Positions 1-8,681 of a stretch of 25,805 nt of DNA are shown piece after piece (positions within the stretch are counted from its first letter, which is position 1; the number at the start of each line of letters is the position of its first letter). The DNA is from JAXJQF01 sp036311285 (lineage in GTDB: Bacteria > Pseudomonadota > Gammaproteobacteria > Enterobacterales > Succinivibrionaceae), in NCBI GenBank assembly GCA_036311285.1, contig JAXJQF010000024.1, positions 1 to 25,805 on the forward strand, read 5' to 3'. A program made the translations under genes and the position numbers. The notes under the pieces are model-generated. The model was not told the origin of the DNA, searched no databases, and was given only the letters and a program-made list of their open reading frames with translations.

Positions 1-294
1 ATGGTATACAGCTCCATCAGAAATAACTAGGTCTAAAGTTTTAATGTTTTTCTTTAAACCACCGCCTATACCAGTATTTATTACTGTATTGCATTCAAAT
101 CTATTGATTAAAATTGTTGCAGCGATTGCAGCTGCAACCTTGCCGATACCGCTACATGTAACGACTACATTTTTGTCTTCTATTGTGCCTTTGTAGAAAA
201 CCTTGTTGTTAAAAGAGAATTCTTCTTTATCTTTCATAATGCTTGTTAAAGATTCTACTTCTTCAGGCATTGCACCAATTATTCCGTAAAGCAT
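1..294 (-). CDS. mtnN: 5'-methylthioadenosine/S-adenosylhomocysteine nucleosidase, N-terminal part (runs off window)
   Basis: This enzyme hydrolyses methylthioadenosine and S-adenosylhomocysteine to adenine plus a thioribose or homocysteine sugar, recycling SAM by-products and feeding autoinducer-2 synthesis. The 98 visible codons begin MLYGIIGAMPEEVESL and include TCSGIGKVAAAIAATILI and NTGIGGGLKKN, ending VISDGAVYH. These match the first ~100 residues of E. coli MtnN/Pfs, including the purine-binding MxxE segment with E12. The rest, with the catalytic Asp, lies beyond the left edge. The ATG at 294 is preceded by an AGGA ribosome site. The gene lies 89 bp downstream of the glycosyltransferase on the same strand. 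Identification is by remembered family sequence, and the fit is close. Confidence 0.93.
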   Translation of the reverse strand, partial: MLYGIIGAMPEEVESLTSIMKDKEEFSFNNKVFYKGTIEDKNVVVTCSGIGKVAAAIAATILINRFECNTVINTGIGGGLKKNIKTLDLVISDGAVYH

Positions 295-383
295 ATTTGT
301 TCCTATCTAATGTATTTCTATGTATTTAAAAGTCGTGTTAAAGGACACTATGATTATTTTAATAGCTATATGTCATTGTTTTA

Positions 384-1442
384 CTAACTCTTGTTTGAAT
401 TATGTTTTCTTTTCTTCCAAAGGGGAATGTAAAATCCAAAAATAATAAGAGTTTTGACACGTTCATTTTTGCTATTAATGAAATTTGTAATATTTAACAT
501 TTGTTTTCTTTTAACGTAATTTCTAAATTCTTTATATCGTTCGTTAGAGAAATATACTTCTATTTTTTCTAAAAATTCTTTTCTTAGTTTCTTTGAGCTT
601 GAGAGCTTGCTTAGAAATCTAAAGCATAATGTGGATAACATATCGTAATAATTATTTAACATTGCTCCTTCAAGCTTGAATCTATCACGTACATTATCTA
701 GAGAATTAAGTTGCGTAAATAGTATATTTAGATCTGTTATTTGGGTGTTTTCTAATGAACCTAATCTTTGGTGTTGTATGTATATAGGTGCATCAGATAT
801 ATATATCTTCTCAAAAGTTAAATGGAATATTGCTGTGAATGTAACATCCTCGGCAATTCTGCTCTCTGCAAAATGGATTTTTCTTTCATTTATAAGTTTT
901 CTTTGTAAAATTATGCTTGTGCTAATGTTCATAATAGGGAAGCTCTTGCTAGGATTAAGCTTACTTATATAAACCCAATTGCCGTTATCATATTCCGTTG
1001 AGATCTTTTTTATATGATCAGAAAACTTTGCTATACTTTTTTTACCACTTACTGATATAGTTTGTCTTGAGCATATAATTGCTTCAGCTTGATGGTTTTT
1101 TATAATTTCAGATACCACATTACTATAATCTTCTGATAGTTCGTCATCGTTATCTAAAAAACCAACATATTCACCATTTGCTTGTTTTATACCAAAATTA
1201 CGTGCAATTCCAGCTCCTTGGTTTTCTTGAGAAAAGATTTTGAAGCGAGAATCTTTAGCAGCATATTCATTTAATATGTCAATTGAATTATCTTTAGAAC
1301 CATCATTAACCATTATAAATTCGCAGATGTTGTTAGGATCTTGCTTAATAAGAGAATCGCAGCATCTACTTAAAAATTTAGATGAGTTGTATATAGGTAC
1401 GATTATGCTAAGTAATGGATTGGAGTGGGATTGAGTGTTCAT
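384..1442 (-). CDS. Family 2 (GT-A fold) glycosyltransferase
   Basis: A 352-residue protein with a classic GT2 N-terminal half: LSIIVPIYN (11-19), the nucleotide-binding VNDGSKDNS (45-53), the conserved ARNFGI (80-85) and the metal-binding DxD-type FLDNDDEL (95-102). Such enzymes transfer a sugar from a nucleotide donor to a growing polysaccharide on the cytoplasmic face of the inner membrane. The C-terminal half is poorly recognisable, rich in Lys/Arg near the end, and shows no clear membrane span. The ATG at 1442 has a good AAGGA site. The gene stands alone rather than in an LPS or capsule cluster, so donor and acceptor are unknown. LPS core or O-antigen sugar transfer is a reasonable guess. 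Confidence 0.85.
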   Translation of the reverse strand: MNTQSHSNPLLSIIVPIYNSSKFLSRCCDSLIKQDPNNICEFIMVNDGSKDNSIDILNEYAAKDSRFKIFSQENQGAGIARNFGIKQANGEYVGFLDNDDELSEDYSNVVSEIIKNHQAEAIICSRQTISVSGKKSIAKFSDHIKKISTEYDNGNWVYISKLNPSKSFPIMNISTSIILQRKLINERKIHFAESRIAEDVTFTAIFHLTFEKIYISDAPIYIQHQRLGSLENTQITDLNILFTQLNSLDNVRDRFKLEGAMLNNYYDMLSTLCFRFLSKLSSSKKLRKEFLEKIEVYFSNERYKEFRNYVKRKQMLNITNFINSKNERVKTLIIFGFYIPLWKKRKHNSNKS

Positions 1443-1630
1443 GTATAATCCTTGATAATACCGCTTGTGTGTTTGATAACGAGTTTATTAACATGTACTG
1501 TTTTATATAATAGTTGTTTACTTGTTGCAAAAAAATTGACATGTTAGAATGTAAAATTGCTTAAGTATTTTAATAGTGTTGTAAATATTATACATAATAT
1601 TTATTTGTTTAAAAATTTTAATTTGTTTTT

Positions 1631-2575
1631 ATGCATATTAATTTATTCGTAAACACCTTTGGTGATTATTTAAAAAGAAAGTTTGGTCAAAGTGTTCATA
1701 AGATTTCTCTTCATGGAGGATTTACTTGCCCTAATAGGGATGGAACTTTAGGAAGAGGTGGTTGTACGTTTTGTAATGCGACATCCTTCACTAATGTTAA
1801 TAACAAGTCAATTGAAGAGCAGTTGTGTAATAGAAGCGGAAAATCAAATAAGTATTTAGCATATTTTCAGGCATATACAAGTACATATGCAGAACAAAAA
1901 TTATTAGAAGAGATGTATGCAAAGGCGTTAAATGCGACAGATGTTGTGGGGTTATGTGTAGGAACAAGACCGGATTGTGTTTCCGATGAGATAATTGATT
2001 TACTTTCGTTATATGTAGAACAAGGGTATGAGGTTTGGTTAGAGTTAGGACTTCAAACTGCAATGAACAATACTCTAGAACTTATAAACAGACATCATAC
2101 TTTTGAGGATTATGTAGATACAGTTCATAGGGCAAGAAAGCGAGGTATAAAGGTTTGTACCCATTTGATAATAGGGTTGCCAACTGAAGACATTATTCAT
2201 AATTTAACAACCTTGCAATGGGTAGTAGATGAAGGAGTAGATGCATTAAAACTTCATCAATTGCATATTGTTAAGGGAAGTATAATGGCTAGGCAATATG
2301 AACGAGGTGAAATTAGTGTTTTAGAATTAAAAGATTACTGTGAGATTGCATCTAAGTTAATTCAATATACTCCAAAGGAAATTCTGTTTGAGCGTGTAGG
2401 AGCATCAGTTATGGATGATTCCTTAATAGCTCCTATGTGGTCAACCAAAAGATGGCCTTGTATAAATGAAATTAGTCGTATACTTGAACAAAATGGAGCG
2501 CAGGGGAGTATGTTAGGAGATCCATTTGTATATGTTTCACCAAATGTCGGTGAGGATTTATCTAAATATAAATAG
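1631..2575 (+). CDS. yhcC: Radical SAM protein of the YhcC/TIGR01212 family
   Basis: A 314-residue radical SAM protein with the Elp3-like core. The 4Fe-4S ligands are C33, C45 and C48, in HGGFTCPNRDGTLGRGGC followed by TFC. Downstream YLAYFQAYTST, VGLCVGTRPDC, GYEVWLELGLQTA and HLIIGLP are nearly identical to E. coli YhcC. The family's reaction is not well established. In E. coli yhcC neighbours arcB; here glgC lies between yhcC and arcB, so the old linkage is kept with an insertion. No strong ribosome site precedes the ATG at 1631, but the alignment with E. coli begins there, so the start is plausible. The gene is divergent from the glycosyltransferase. Confidence 0.92.
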   Translation: MHINLFVNTFGDYLKRKFGQSVHKISLHGGFTCPNRDGTLGRGGCTFCNATSFTNVNNKSIEEQLCNRSGKSNKYLAYFQAYTSTYAEQKLLEEMYAKALNATDVVGLCVGTRPDCVSDEIIDLLSLYVEQGYEVWLELGLQTAMNNTLELINRHHTFEDYVDTVHRARKRGIKVCTHLIIGLPTEDIIHNLTTLQWVVDEGVDALKLHQLHIVKGSIMARQYERGEISVLELKDYCEIASKLIQYTPKEILFERVGASVMDDSLIAPMWSTKRWPCINEISRILEQNGAQGSMLGDPFVYVSPNVGEDLSKYK

Positions 2576-2820
2576 TTAATATATAGTATTTAATTAGTAT
2601 CTAATCTGCGTTAGAAAGTAGAGTAAATATTATTTGAGAAATATAGTTTTTTATTTATAGAAAATTATGTAAAAGCTTTTATTTTTCATGAGTTGTTTAG
2701 CAAAAATTATTCATATTTATAATATAGAACTGTTAAAGGTTATATAATTGATAAAGTAAAAGAAATACAGAATTTTGGTAAAATCTAATAGTTCTAAAAA
2801 CAACCTGTAGAGGTATAACT

Positions 2821-4143
2821 ATGTCGGAATCTTTAAGTGCACGTGCAGCAACCAATAAAACTATGGCTATTGTTTTAGCTGGTGGTAGAGGAAGTAGATT
2901 ACATCAATTAACTGATACTAGAGCTAAGCCTGCTACTTATTTTGGCGGTAAATATAGAATTATAGATTTCGTATTATCAAATTGTGTTAACTCAGGAATT
3001 CGTAAGATTGGAGTTGTAACTCAATACAAGTCCCATAGTTTATTAAGACATATCCAAGCTGGTTGGTCGTTTATGAGAAACCAGTTTAATGAATTTTTAG
3101 ACTTATTACCTGCTCAACAAAGAATTGATGAAGTGCATTGGTATCGTGGTACAGCTGATGCTGTATATCAGAACATTGATATAATTAAAGACCATAAGCC
3201 AAAGTATATTCTTATTCTTGCTGGTGATCATGTGTATAAGATGGATTATGCAAAGATTATCTTAGACCATATCAATAATCCCGCTCCATTAACTATTGCT
3301 TGTGTTCCAGTTGATAAGAGCCAAGCAAGTTCTTATGGAATTATGAATGTAAACGAAGTAGGTAAGATTATACACTTTGTTGAAAAACCAAAAGATAATC
3401 CTCCAACAATGCCAGATAATGACAATATGTGTTTGGCATCAATGGGGATTTATGTGTTTGACGCTAAGTTTTTATATGATATTTTAGTTGAGGATGATGC
3501 GTTATTAGATTCATCACATGATTTTGGTAATGATATTATTCCTAGACTTGTTGGTAAGGGGTTGGCTTATGCACATGATTTTAGTAAATCATGTGTATGC
3601 AATAGAGCTAAAAATCAAATTTATTGGAGAGATGTTGGTACTATTGATTCCTTCTGGGCGGCTAATATGGACTTAGCGTCTGTACAACCAGATTTGGATA
3701 TATATGACCAAGATTGGCCTATTTGGACTTATCAAACTCAATTGCCTTCAGCTAAATATGTACAAGATATAAATGGAGCTTCTTCTATTGTAAGAAATAG
3801 TGTTATTTCTGCAGGTGTTATTATAAGTGGTTCTTCTATTTGTAATAGTGTTCTATTTTATAATGTACGTGTTCATTCATTGGTGTTTATGAATGAAGTA
3901 GTTGCATTCCCTGATTGTGTTATTCATAGAGGATGCAGATTAACTCGTGTGATTTTGGACAGAGGTTGTGAATTACCAAGAAATCTTGTCGTTGGTGAAA
4001 ACCATGAAGATGACGTACGTCGTTTTGTTCGTTCAGAGGGTGGTGTTACCTTAATAACTAGAAAGATGTTAGCAAATCTAAGAAAGACAGAACCTTGGTT
4101 ATTTGAAGGGTTTGAACAGTATAGCAGCGCATATAAATTGTAA
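2821..4143 (+). CDS. glgC: Glucose-1-phosphate adenylyltransferase (ADP-glucose pyrophosphorylase)
   Basis: Makes ADP-glucose from glucose 1-phosphate and ATP, the committed step of bacterial glycogen synthesis. At 440 residues it is close to E. coli GlgC (431). Visible motifs: the nucleotide loop LAGGRGSRL (19-27), RAKPATYFGGKYRIIDF (34-50), WYRGTADAV (107-115), catalytic D136 in LAGDHVYK, the glucose-1-phosphate lysine K189 in FVEKP, and YWRDVGT. A C-terminal left-handed beta-helix region follows. E. coli K39, a fructose-1,6-bisphosphate activator residue, corresponds to T33 here, so allosteric control may differ. A GAGG ribosome site precedes the ATG. No other glycogen gene is present. arcB begins 41 bp downstream, so the two are probably co-transcribed. 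Confidence 0.96.
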   Translation: MSESLSARAATNKTMAIVLAGGRGSRLHQLTDTRAKPATYFGGKYRIIDFVLSNCVNSGIRKIGVVTQYKSHSLLRHIQAGWSFMRNQFNEFLDLLPAQQRIDEVHWYRGTADAVYQNIDIIKDHKPKYILILAGDHVYKMDYAKIILDHINNPAPLTIACVPVDKSQASSYGIMNVNEVGKIIHFVEKPKDNPPTMPDNDNMCLASMGIYVFDAKFLYDILVEDDALLDSSHDFGNDIIPRLVGKGLAYAHDFSKSCVCNRAKNQIYWRDVGTIDSFWAANMDLASVQPDLDIYDQDWPIWTYQTQLPSAKYVQDINGASSIVRNSVISAGVIISGSSICNSVLFYNVRVHSLVFMNEVVAFPDCVIHRGCRLTRVILDRGCELPRNLVVGENHEDDVRRFVRSEGGVTLITRKMLANLRKTEPWLFEGFEQYSSAYKL

Positions 4144-4184
4144 ATGATTAAGTAAACTCAAATAATATACAGTTAAATACAGGT

Positions 4185-6083
4185 ATGAGTCAAAGCGCTA
4201 AAGAACAAACTAAATTACAAAATGCATTTTTAAATTGGTTTTATGGTCGGTCAGTTGTTTATTTAACATCTGTAGTTGGTGGTTTTATTACTGTATTTAT
4301 AGCAGTAATTCATTGTGCAATAACTTATCTTTTAACAGAAAATCTAGTTCTTAATGATTTTATAATTCCTATTTGTTACGGGATTTTGTTAGTTCCGTTT
4401 ATTACATATTTATTTTCTCAGGTTTTTGCTGAGTTTGACTCTGCTAGAATCGAACATAAGAAATTAAGAGAAAAGGAATTAAGCTTACAACTATCTCTTG
4501 ATAAAACAGTATCTCAAATCAAGAATCAAAGAATGATTAATCTTGATTTAACAAAGGATACAAAAGTCTTAAAGGAGAATTTAAATAAAGAAATAGAACA
4601 GAGACAAGTTGCTATTCATGAACTTGAAGAAAAGAGAAGTTTTATAGAGGCGGTTATAGCTTTAACCTCTGATATTATTTTATTTAGAGATATAAAAGGT
4701 AAGGCAAAGGATTGTAATAAGAATTTCTTAGATGCTTTTAATGTATTATCCTTGTCTGAAATAGATAACTTAATAGATAGTGATAAATCATTTTCAGAGT
4801 TTGTTACTGCTAATGATGATATTTTAAGAGATTCATTAGATACTGTATCTTATGAAGCTTCTATTAACAACGTGGTTTATCAAGTTAAAAAGGTTTTAGT
4901 CAAAAGCCGTAATAGTGAATTGCTAGGTATCATGTTTTATGGTCATGATATTACAAGTCTTATCAATGAACAAAAAGCATTAGAGAAGATGTCTAAGGAT
5001 AAGAGTAATTTTATCTCAACTTTAAGTCATGAATTAAGAACTCCTTTAAATGGAATTGTAGGTTTAAGTGATTTGTTGTTACAGTCAGGTAATATAATAA
5101 ATCCAACTGATGTAAATTATCTAAAGACTATAAATGTAAGTGCTGTTACTTTAGGGAATATCTTTAATGATGTAATTGATATCAATAAGTTTGAAAGAAA
5201 TACTATGACATTAAGTTCAGAGGTGTTTTCATGGAAGGAGTTTTTAAAGGACTTTAATACATTATCAAAGTTAATGGCTGATCAAAAGAACTTGGACTAT
5301 AGTTTTAAAGTTGATGGAATTGATGATGTGTTTATAAAATCAGATCCTGTCCGTATTCGCCAAATATTATGGAACACTATTGCAAATGCTATTAAATTTA
5401 CTAAAAATGGCAGTGTTGATATTTTGGTTAAGAATGAAGTAGTTAATAATAAATTAAAAACAATAATTTCAATAAAGGATAGTGGTATTGGTATAGCAGA
5501 GAATGAGCGCCAAAAGATATTTGATATGTATTATCAAGTAAAGGGAACTAAGCAAGCAACTGGAACAGGTATCGGTTTACATGTTACTAAGGTTTTGTGT
5601 GACTTATTCGGAGCCAAAATTGATCTTCAAAGTGAACTTGGAAAGGGGAGTGTATTTACTTATACTTTTGATTTTGATATAGCAAATGATAATAAAAATA
5701 TAGAAGAAATCAAATCAGAAAAGTTAAATGTTTTAATAGTAGAAGACATTGATGTAAATATTATCGTTACTAAAGGACTTTTAAGTAAACTAGGTCATAG
5801 CGTAATGGTTGCGAAAACAGGTAAAGACACTTTAGAACTATACAAAAATAATAAGTTTGATGTGATTTTGCTGGATATGCAATTACCTGATATGCATGGT
5901 TTGGAAATAGCAGATGAATTGTATAGTAAGTACAATAATAAGACACCTATTATTGCAGTTACCGCAAATGTTATTACAGATAACAATACATACAAGGAAC
6001 ATCACATTAAAAGTGTTATAAATAAACCGATTTCATTAAATAAACTTTCTGAAGCGTTAAATGATGTAGTTAGAGTGAGATAA
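4185..6083 (+). CDS. arcB: Aerobic respiration control sensor kinase ArcB (H1-D1 form without HPt)
   Basis: Inner-membrane redox sensor that phosphorylates ArcA when respiration is restricted. In order: two membrane spans (~24-50 and ~57-80) with a very short periplasmic loop, a coiled coil (~85-150), a PAS domain (~150-262), a histidine kinase core with H282 in LSHELRTPLNGIVGLS, an N box near WNTIANAIKFT (396-406), G boxes DSGIGI (432-437) and GTGIGL (460-465), and a receiver domain with phospho-acceptor D564 in LLDMQLPDM. It has 632 residues against 778 in E. coli; the missing part is the linker plus C-terminal HPt domain, encoded by the next gene. C177 aligns with redox-active C180 of E. 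coli, but C241 aligns with V231. The ribosome site is weak and very close to the ATG. Confidence 0.95.
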   Translation: MSQSAKEQTKLQNAFLNWFYGRSVVYLTSVVGGFITVFIAVIHCAITYLLTENLVLNDFIIPICYGILLVPFITYLFSQVFAEFDSARIEHKKLREKELSLQLSLDKTVSQIKNQRMINLDLTKDTKVLKENLNKEIEQRQVAIHELEEKRSFIEAVIALTSDIILFRDIKGKAKDCNKNFLDAFNVLSLSEIDNLIDSDKSFSEFVTANDDILRDSLDTVSYEASINNVVYQVKKVLVKSRNSELLGIMFYGHDITSLINEQKALEKMSKDKSNFISTLSHELRTPLNGIVGLSDLLLQSGNIINPTDVNYLKTINVSAVTLGNIFNDVIDINKFERNTMTLSSEVFSWKEFLKDFNTLSKLMADQKNLDYSFKVDGIDDVFIKSDPVRIRQILWNTIANAIKFTKNGSVDILVKNEVVNNKLKTIISIKDSGIGIAENERQKIFDMYYQVKGTKQATGTGIGLHVTKVLCDLFGAKIDLQSELGKGSVFTYTFDFDIANDNKNIEEIKSEKLNVLIVEDIDVNIIVTKGLLSKLGHSVMVAKTGKDTLELYKNNKFDVILLDMQLPDMHGLEIADELYSKYNNKTPIIAVTANVITDNNTYKEHHIKSVINKPISLNKLSEALNDVVRVR

Positions 6084-6085
6084 AT

Positions 6086-6427
6086 ATGATTAACCTTGAT
6101 TATATAGATGAACTAATAAATATGATTGGTAAGGGGGGAGTTCAAGAAGCTGTTGCTGCTTTTGAATCGACAGCAATATCATATTTAAACGAAGCCAACA
6201 AACTATATCAATTGAATGATTACGAAGAATGTGCGAAGGAACTTCATAAATTAAAAGGGGCAGCAGCTACTGTAGGTTTTGAGAATCTAAGTGTATATGC
6301 AAAGGAAACAGAGGTAAAACTTCTTGAATTAAAGGGAGATTTTGCTGCTGAATGGAGTGAGCGCATGAATCTTATGACGGGCTTATATTCTCAATCATTA
6401 GAGCAGATGAAAGCAATAATTGCATAA
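6086..6427 (+). CDS. Stand-alone histidine phosphotransfer (HPt) protein, the detached ArcB H2 domain
   Basis: A 113-residue soluble HPt protein. H54 in LHKLKGAAATVGF is the phospho-accepting histidine, matching H717 in the HKIKGAAGSVGL stretch of E. coli ArcB; the preceding DYIDELINMIGKGGVQEAVAAF matches the start of the ArcB HPt domain. It presumably carries phosphate from the ArcB receiver to ArcA. The ATG lies two bases after the arcB stop and in a different frame, so translation is probably coupled. In this frame there is a TAG at 6071-6073, so the HPt frame cannot be read far back into arcB. A one-base shift between 6074 and 6080 would fuse the two genes, so a sequencing error or recent mutation remains possible. 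Confidence 0.9.
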   Translation: MINLDYIDELINMIGKGGVQEAVAAFESTAISYLNEANKLYQLNDYEECAKELHKLKGAAATVGFENLSVYAKETEVKLLELKGDFAAEWSERMNLMTGLYSQSLEQMKAIIA

Positions 6428-6440
6428 GTTAAATTGAGAT

Positions 6441-6479
6441 AAATAAAGCAATATAAACATTGTTCATATTGCTTTATTT
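6441..6479. terminator. Bidirectional terminator between hpt and arcA
   Basis: A perfect 14-bp inverted repeat (6441-6454 with 6466-6479; arms AAATAAAGCAATAT and its complement) with an 11-nt loop lies between the convergent arcB-hpt and arcA-pyrC units. The arms are AT-rich with A/T runs at both outer ends, so it can act on both strands. Confidence 0.75.
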
Positions 6480-6504
6480 CTACTTGAATTTCAGTATGTA
6501 TAGT

Positions 6505-7272
6505 CTATTGTTCTACATCTGAACCAAATCTATATCCTTCACCGTGGATAGTTTCAATTACTTCTTCAGATAGGTGTTGTTCTAGTCTTTGTCTAAGTTT
6601 TCTGATAGTAACATCAACGGTGCGGTCATGAGGTTGTCGTTCACGTCCCATTACATAACGCATAAGTTCGTTTCTAGTAATAAGCTTCTTTGCGTGTTCA
6701 CACAGGTATTGAAGCATTCTAAATTCAGCTTTAGGAAGTTTTGTTTCAGTATTATCAGGGTTGATTAGAACATGTCTATTAACATCAAGCACAAAACCGT
6801 TAAACTTGTAAAATTCTGCAGAGAATAAGTTTGGTTTAGGTTCTGTGTCATTGGCTTCAAGTACCACAGACTTAATAGCTTCTTCTAGTCTGATTCTAGA
6901 CTTTTGGGTTCTGTTTATGATGTTTTTAGCACGTATAGTTAATTCGCGAGGATTAAATGGCTTAGTAATATAATCATCAGCACCTATTTCTAGACCTAAA
7001 ATACGGTCAATTTCATTATCACTGCCGGTAACAAATATGAATGCAATATCTGGATTCTTTTCTTTTATTTCTCTAGCTAGAATAAGACCGTTTTTTCCAG
7101 GAAGATTGATGTCTAAAAGGATTAAATCTATATGTTTAGTTGCAATGATTCTATGCATCTCTTCACCATTTTCAGCAATGATGGTTTCGTAACCTTCGGC
7201 TTGGAAAATGTTTGAAGCCATGGTTGAAGCAACTGATTCGTCATCAACAATTAAAACTGTATGTGCTGTCAT
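6505..7272 (-). CDS. arcA: Aerobic respiration control response regulator ArcA
   Basis: OmpR/PhoB-class regulator that, when phosphorylated through ArcB, represses aerobic metabolism genes and activates fermentative ones. The receiver domain (1-~122) has acidic D10/D11, phospho-acceptor D54 in LLDINLPGKNGL and K104 in ITKPFNPREL; ILGLEIGADDYITKPFNPRE is identical to E. coli as remembered. The C-terminal winged helix includes GRERQPHDRTVDVTIRKLRQ and ends IHGEGYRFGSD. Length is 255 against 238 residues, the excess being a longer inter-domain linker (~123-155). An AAAGG site precedes the ATG at some distance. The gene begins 30 bp after pyrC on the same strand, so it may be transcribed from the pyrC promoter as well as its own. 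Confidence 0.97.
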   Translation of the reverse strand: MTAHTVLIVDDESVASTMASNIFQAEGYETIIAENGEEMHRIIATKHIDLILLDINLPGKNGLILAREIKEKNPDIAFIFVTGSDNEIDRILGLEIGADDYITKPFNPRELTIRAKNIINRTQKSRIRLEEAIKSVVLEANDTEPKPNLFSAEFYKFNGFVLDVNRHVLINPDNTETKLPKAEFRMLQYLCEHAKKLITRNELMRYVMGRERQPHDRTVDVTIRKLRQRLEQHLSEEVIETIHGEGYRFGSDVEQ

Positions 7273-7302
7273 ATTCGTAATACCTTTATCAGTTATAATT
7301 TT

Positions 7303-8652
7303 TTATCTATCAAATTCTAAAGCTTTACCAAATACACTTTGATTTAGTAATTTTCCGTCTTTAACAATAATATTGCCATTTACAATTGTTGTATCAACAC
7401 TGTTATTAAATGTGTAACCAAGGAATGGAGACCATTTACATTTTGAGGCAATATCTGCAGGAATTACTGTGTGTTTCTTGTTTGGATCAATAATTACTAT
7501 ATCTGCAAAATATCCTTCTCTAATGAAACCACGCTTACTTACATTAAATCTTAATGCTGTGTTATGACATAGAGCTGTTACAGCATTTTCAATTGTTAAT
7601 TCGTTTTTATGTACTAATTCAAGTACTGCAAGTAATGAGTATTGAATTAATGGTAATCCAGAAGGAGCCTTAAAGTAAGGTAGCATCTTTTCTTCGTTGG
7701 TGTGTGGAGCATGATCAGTTGCTATGTTAGTAATAACACCTGTTCGTACTGCCTCTACTAATGCTGCTCTGTCGCTTTCTTCTTTTACAGCTGGGTTACA
7801 TTTTAATTTGTTTCCTAGCTTTTCATAATAAGAGTTGTTGAAAAATAGGTGATGAGCACAAACTTCAGCAGAAATTCTTCTTTGTGATATTGGCTGTTTG
7901 GCAAATGGTTTAAATAATTCTAGTTCTTCCTTTGTTGATAAATGAAGAACGTGAAGATTTGCATTGGTTTTAACAGCTAATTCAACCGCTTTTTTGGTTG
8001 ATTCAAAGCAAGCACCACGCGAACGAATTAGGTAATGCATTGATGATGTTAAGTTTTCTTCACCATATTGTTCAATGAACTTTTTGGTGTTTTTAGCAAT
8101 GATTGCATTGTCTTCGCAATGTGTGGTTATAGGTAATTGAGTATTTCTAAATATTTTTTCTAACGCTTCGTCTTGGTCAACAAGTAAGTCACCTGTTGAT
8201 GACCCCATAAAGATTTTAACACCACAAGTTTCTTTTGGGTTTAACTCTAAGATTTCATTTAGGTTGCTATCTGTTGCACCCAAATAAAAGCTATAGTTAG
8301 CAAGTGAATTACGACACGCAATTTCGTTTTTTATTTTTAGGCTTTCTTTAGTAGTTGCAGGTGGGTTATTGTTAGGCATATCCATAAAGCTAGTTGTTCC
8401 ACCTAGAACTGCTGCAATTGATTCAGATGAAATTGTTGCTTTGTTGGTTGCTCCTGGTTCTCTAAAGTGAACTTGGTCATCAATAACTCCAGGTATTACT
8501 AACTTATTTTGGCAATCTATGATTTCGGATGAATCGTTAGCTTCGATATTATTATCAATTCTTTTGATAATATTATTTTCAATTAATATATCTCTAAATT
8601 TAGTTGAATTTTCATTAATAATGGTAGCATTTTTGATTAAAATATTACTCAT
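7303..8652 (-). CDS. pyrC: Dihydroorotase, long (~450 residue) Bacteroidetes-like type
   Basis: Interconverts carbamoyl aspartate and dihydroorotate in pyrimidine synthesis. A 449-residue amidohydrolase: VIDDQVHFREPGATNKATI (56-74) carries the metal site, K146 in GVKIFMGSS is the likely carboxylated lysine, H178 in THCED and H234/H237 in LHVLHLST are likely ligands, and D313 in ATDHAPH is the catalytic aspartate. The first His of the usual HxH pair is Q60, as I recall for the Bacteroidetes-type enzymes. Gammaproteobacteria such as E. coli normally have the shorter (~348 residue) type II PyrC, so this gene is a transfer candidate. An allantoinase or hydantoinase role is a less likely alternative. 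AGAAGG precedes the ATG. Confidence 0.85.
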   Translation of the reverse strand: MSNILIKNATIINENSTKFRDILIENNIIKRIDNNIEANDSSEIIDCQNKLVIPGVIDDQVHFREPGATNKATISSESIAAVLGGTTSFMDMPNNNPPATTKESLKIKNEIACRNSLANYSFYLGATDSNLNEILELNPKETCGVKIFMGSSTGDLLVDQDEALEKIFRNTQLPITTHCEDNAIIAKNTKKFIEQYGEENLTSSMHYLIRSRGACFESTKKAVELAVKTNANLHVLHLSTKEELELFKPFAKQPISQRRISAEVCAHHLFFNNSYYEKLGNKLKCNPAVKEESDRAALVEAVRTGVITNIATDHAPHTNEEKMLPYFKAPSGLPLIQYSLLAVLELVHKNELTIENAVTALCHNTALRFNVSKRGFIREGYFADIVIIDPNKKHTVIPADIASKCKWSPFLGYTFNNSVDTTIVNGNIIVKDGKLLNQSVFGKALEFDR

Positions 8653-8681
8653 TTGAACCTTCTGTATGTGTTTACCTAACT

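Noticed and set aside
6060..6090. Programmed -1 frameshift joining arcB and hpt
   Set aside because: The frame relation is right for -1, but I see no slippery heptamer in the short window between the two stops.
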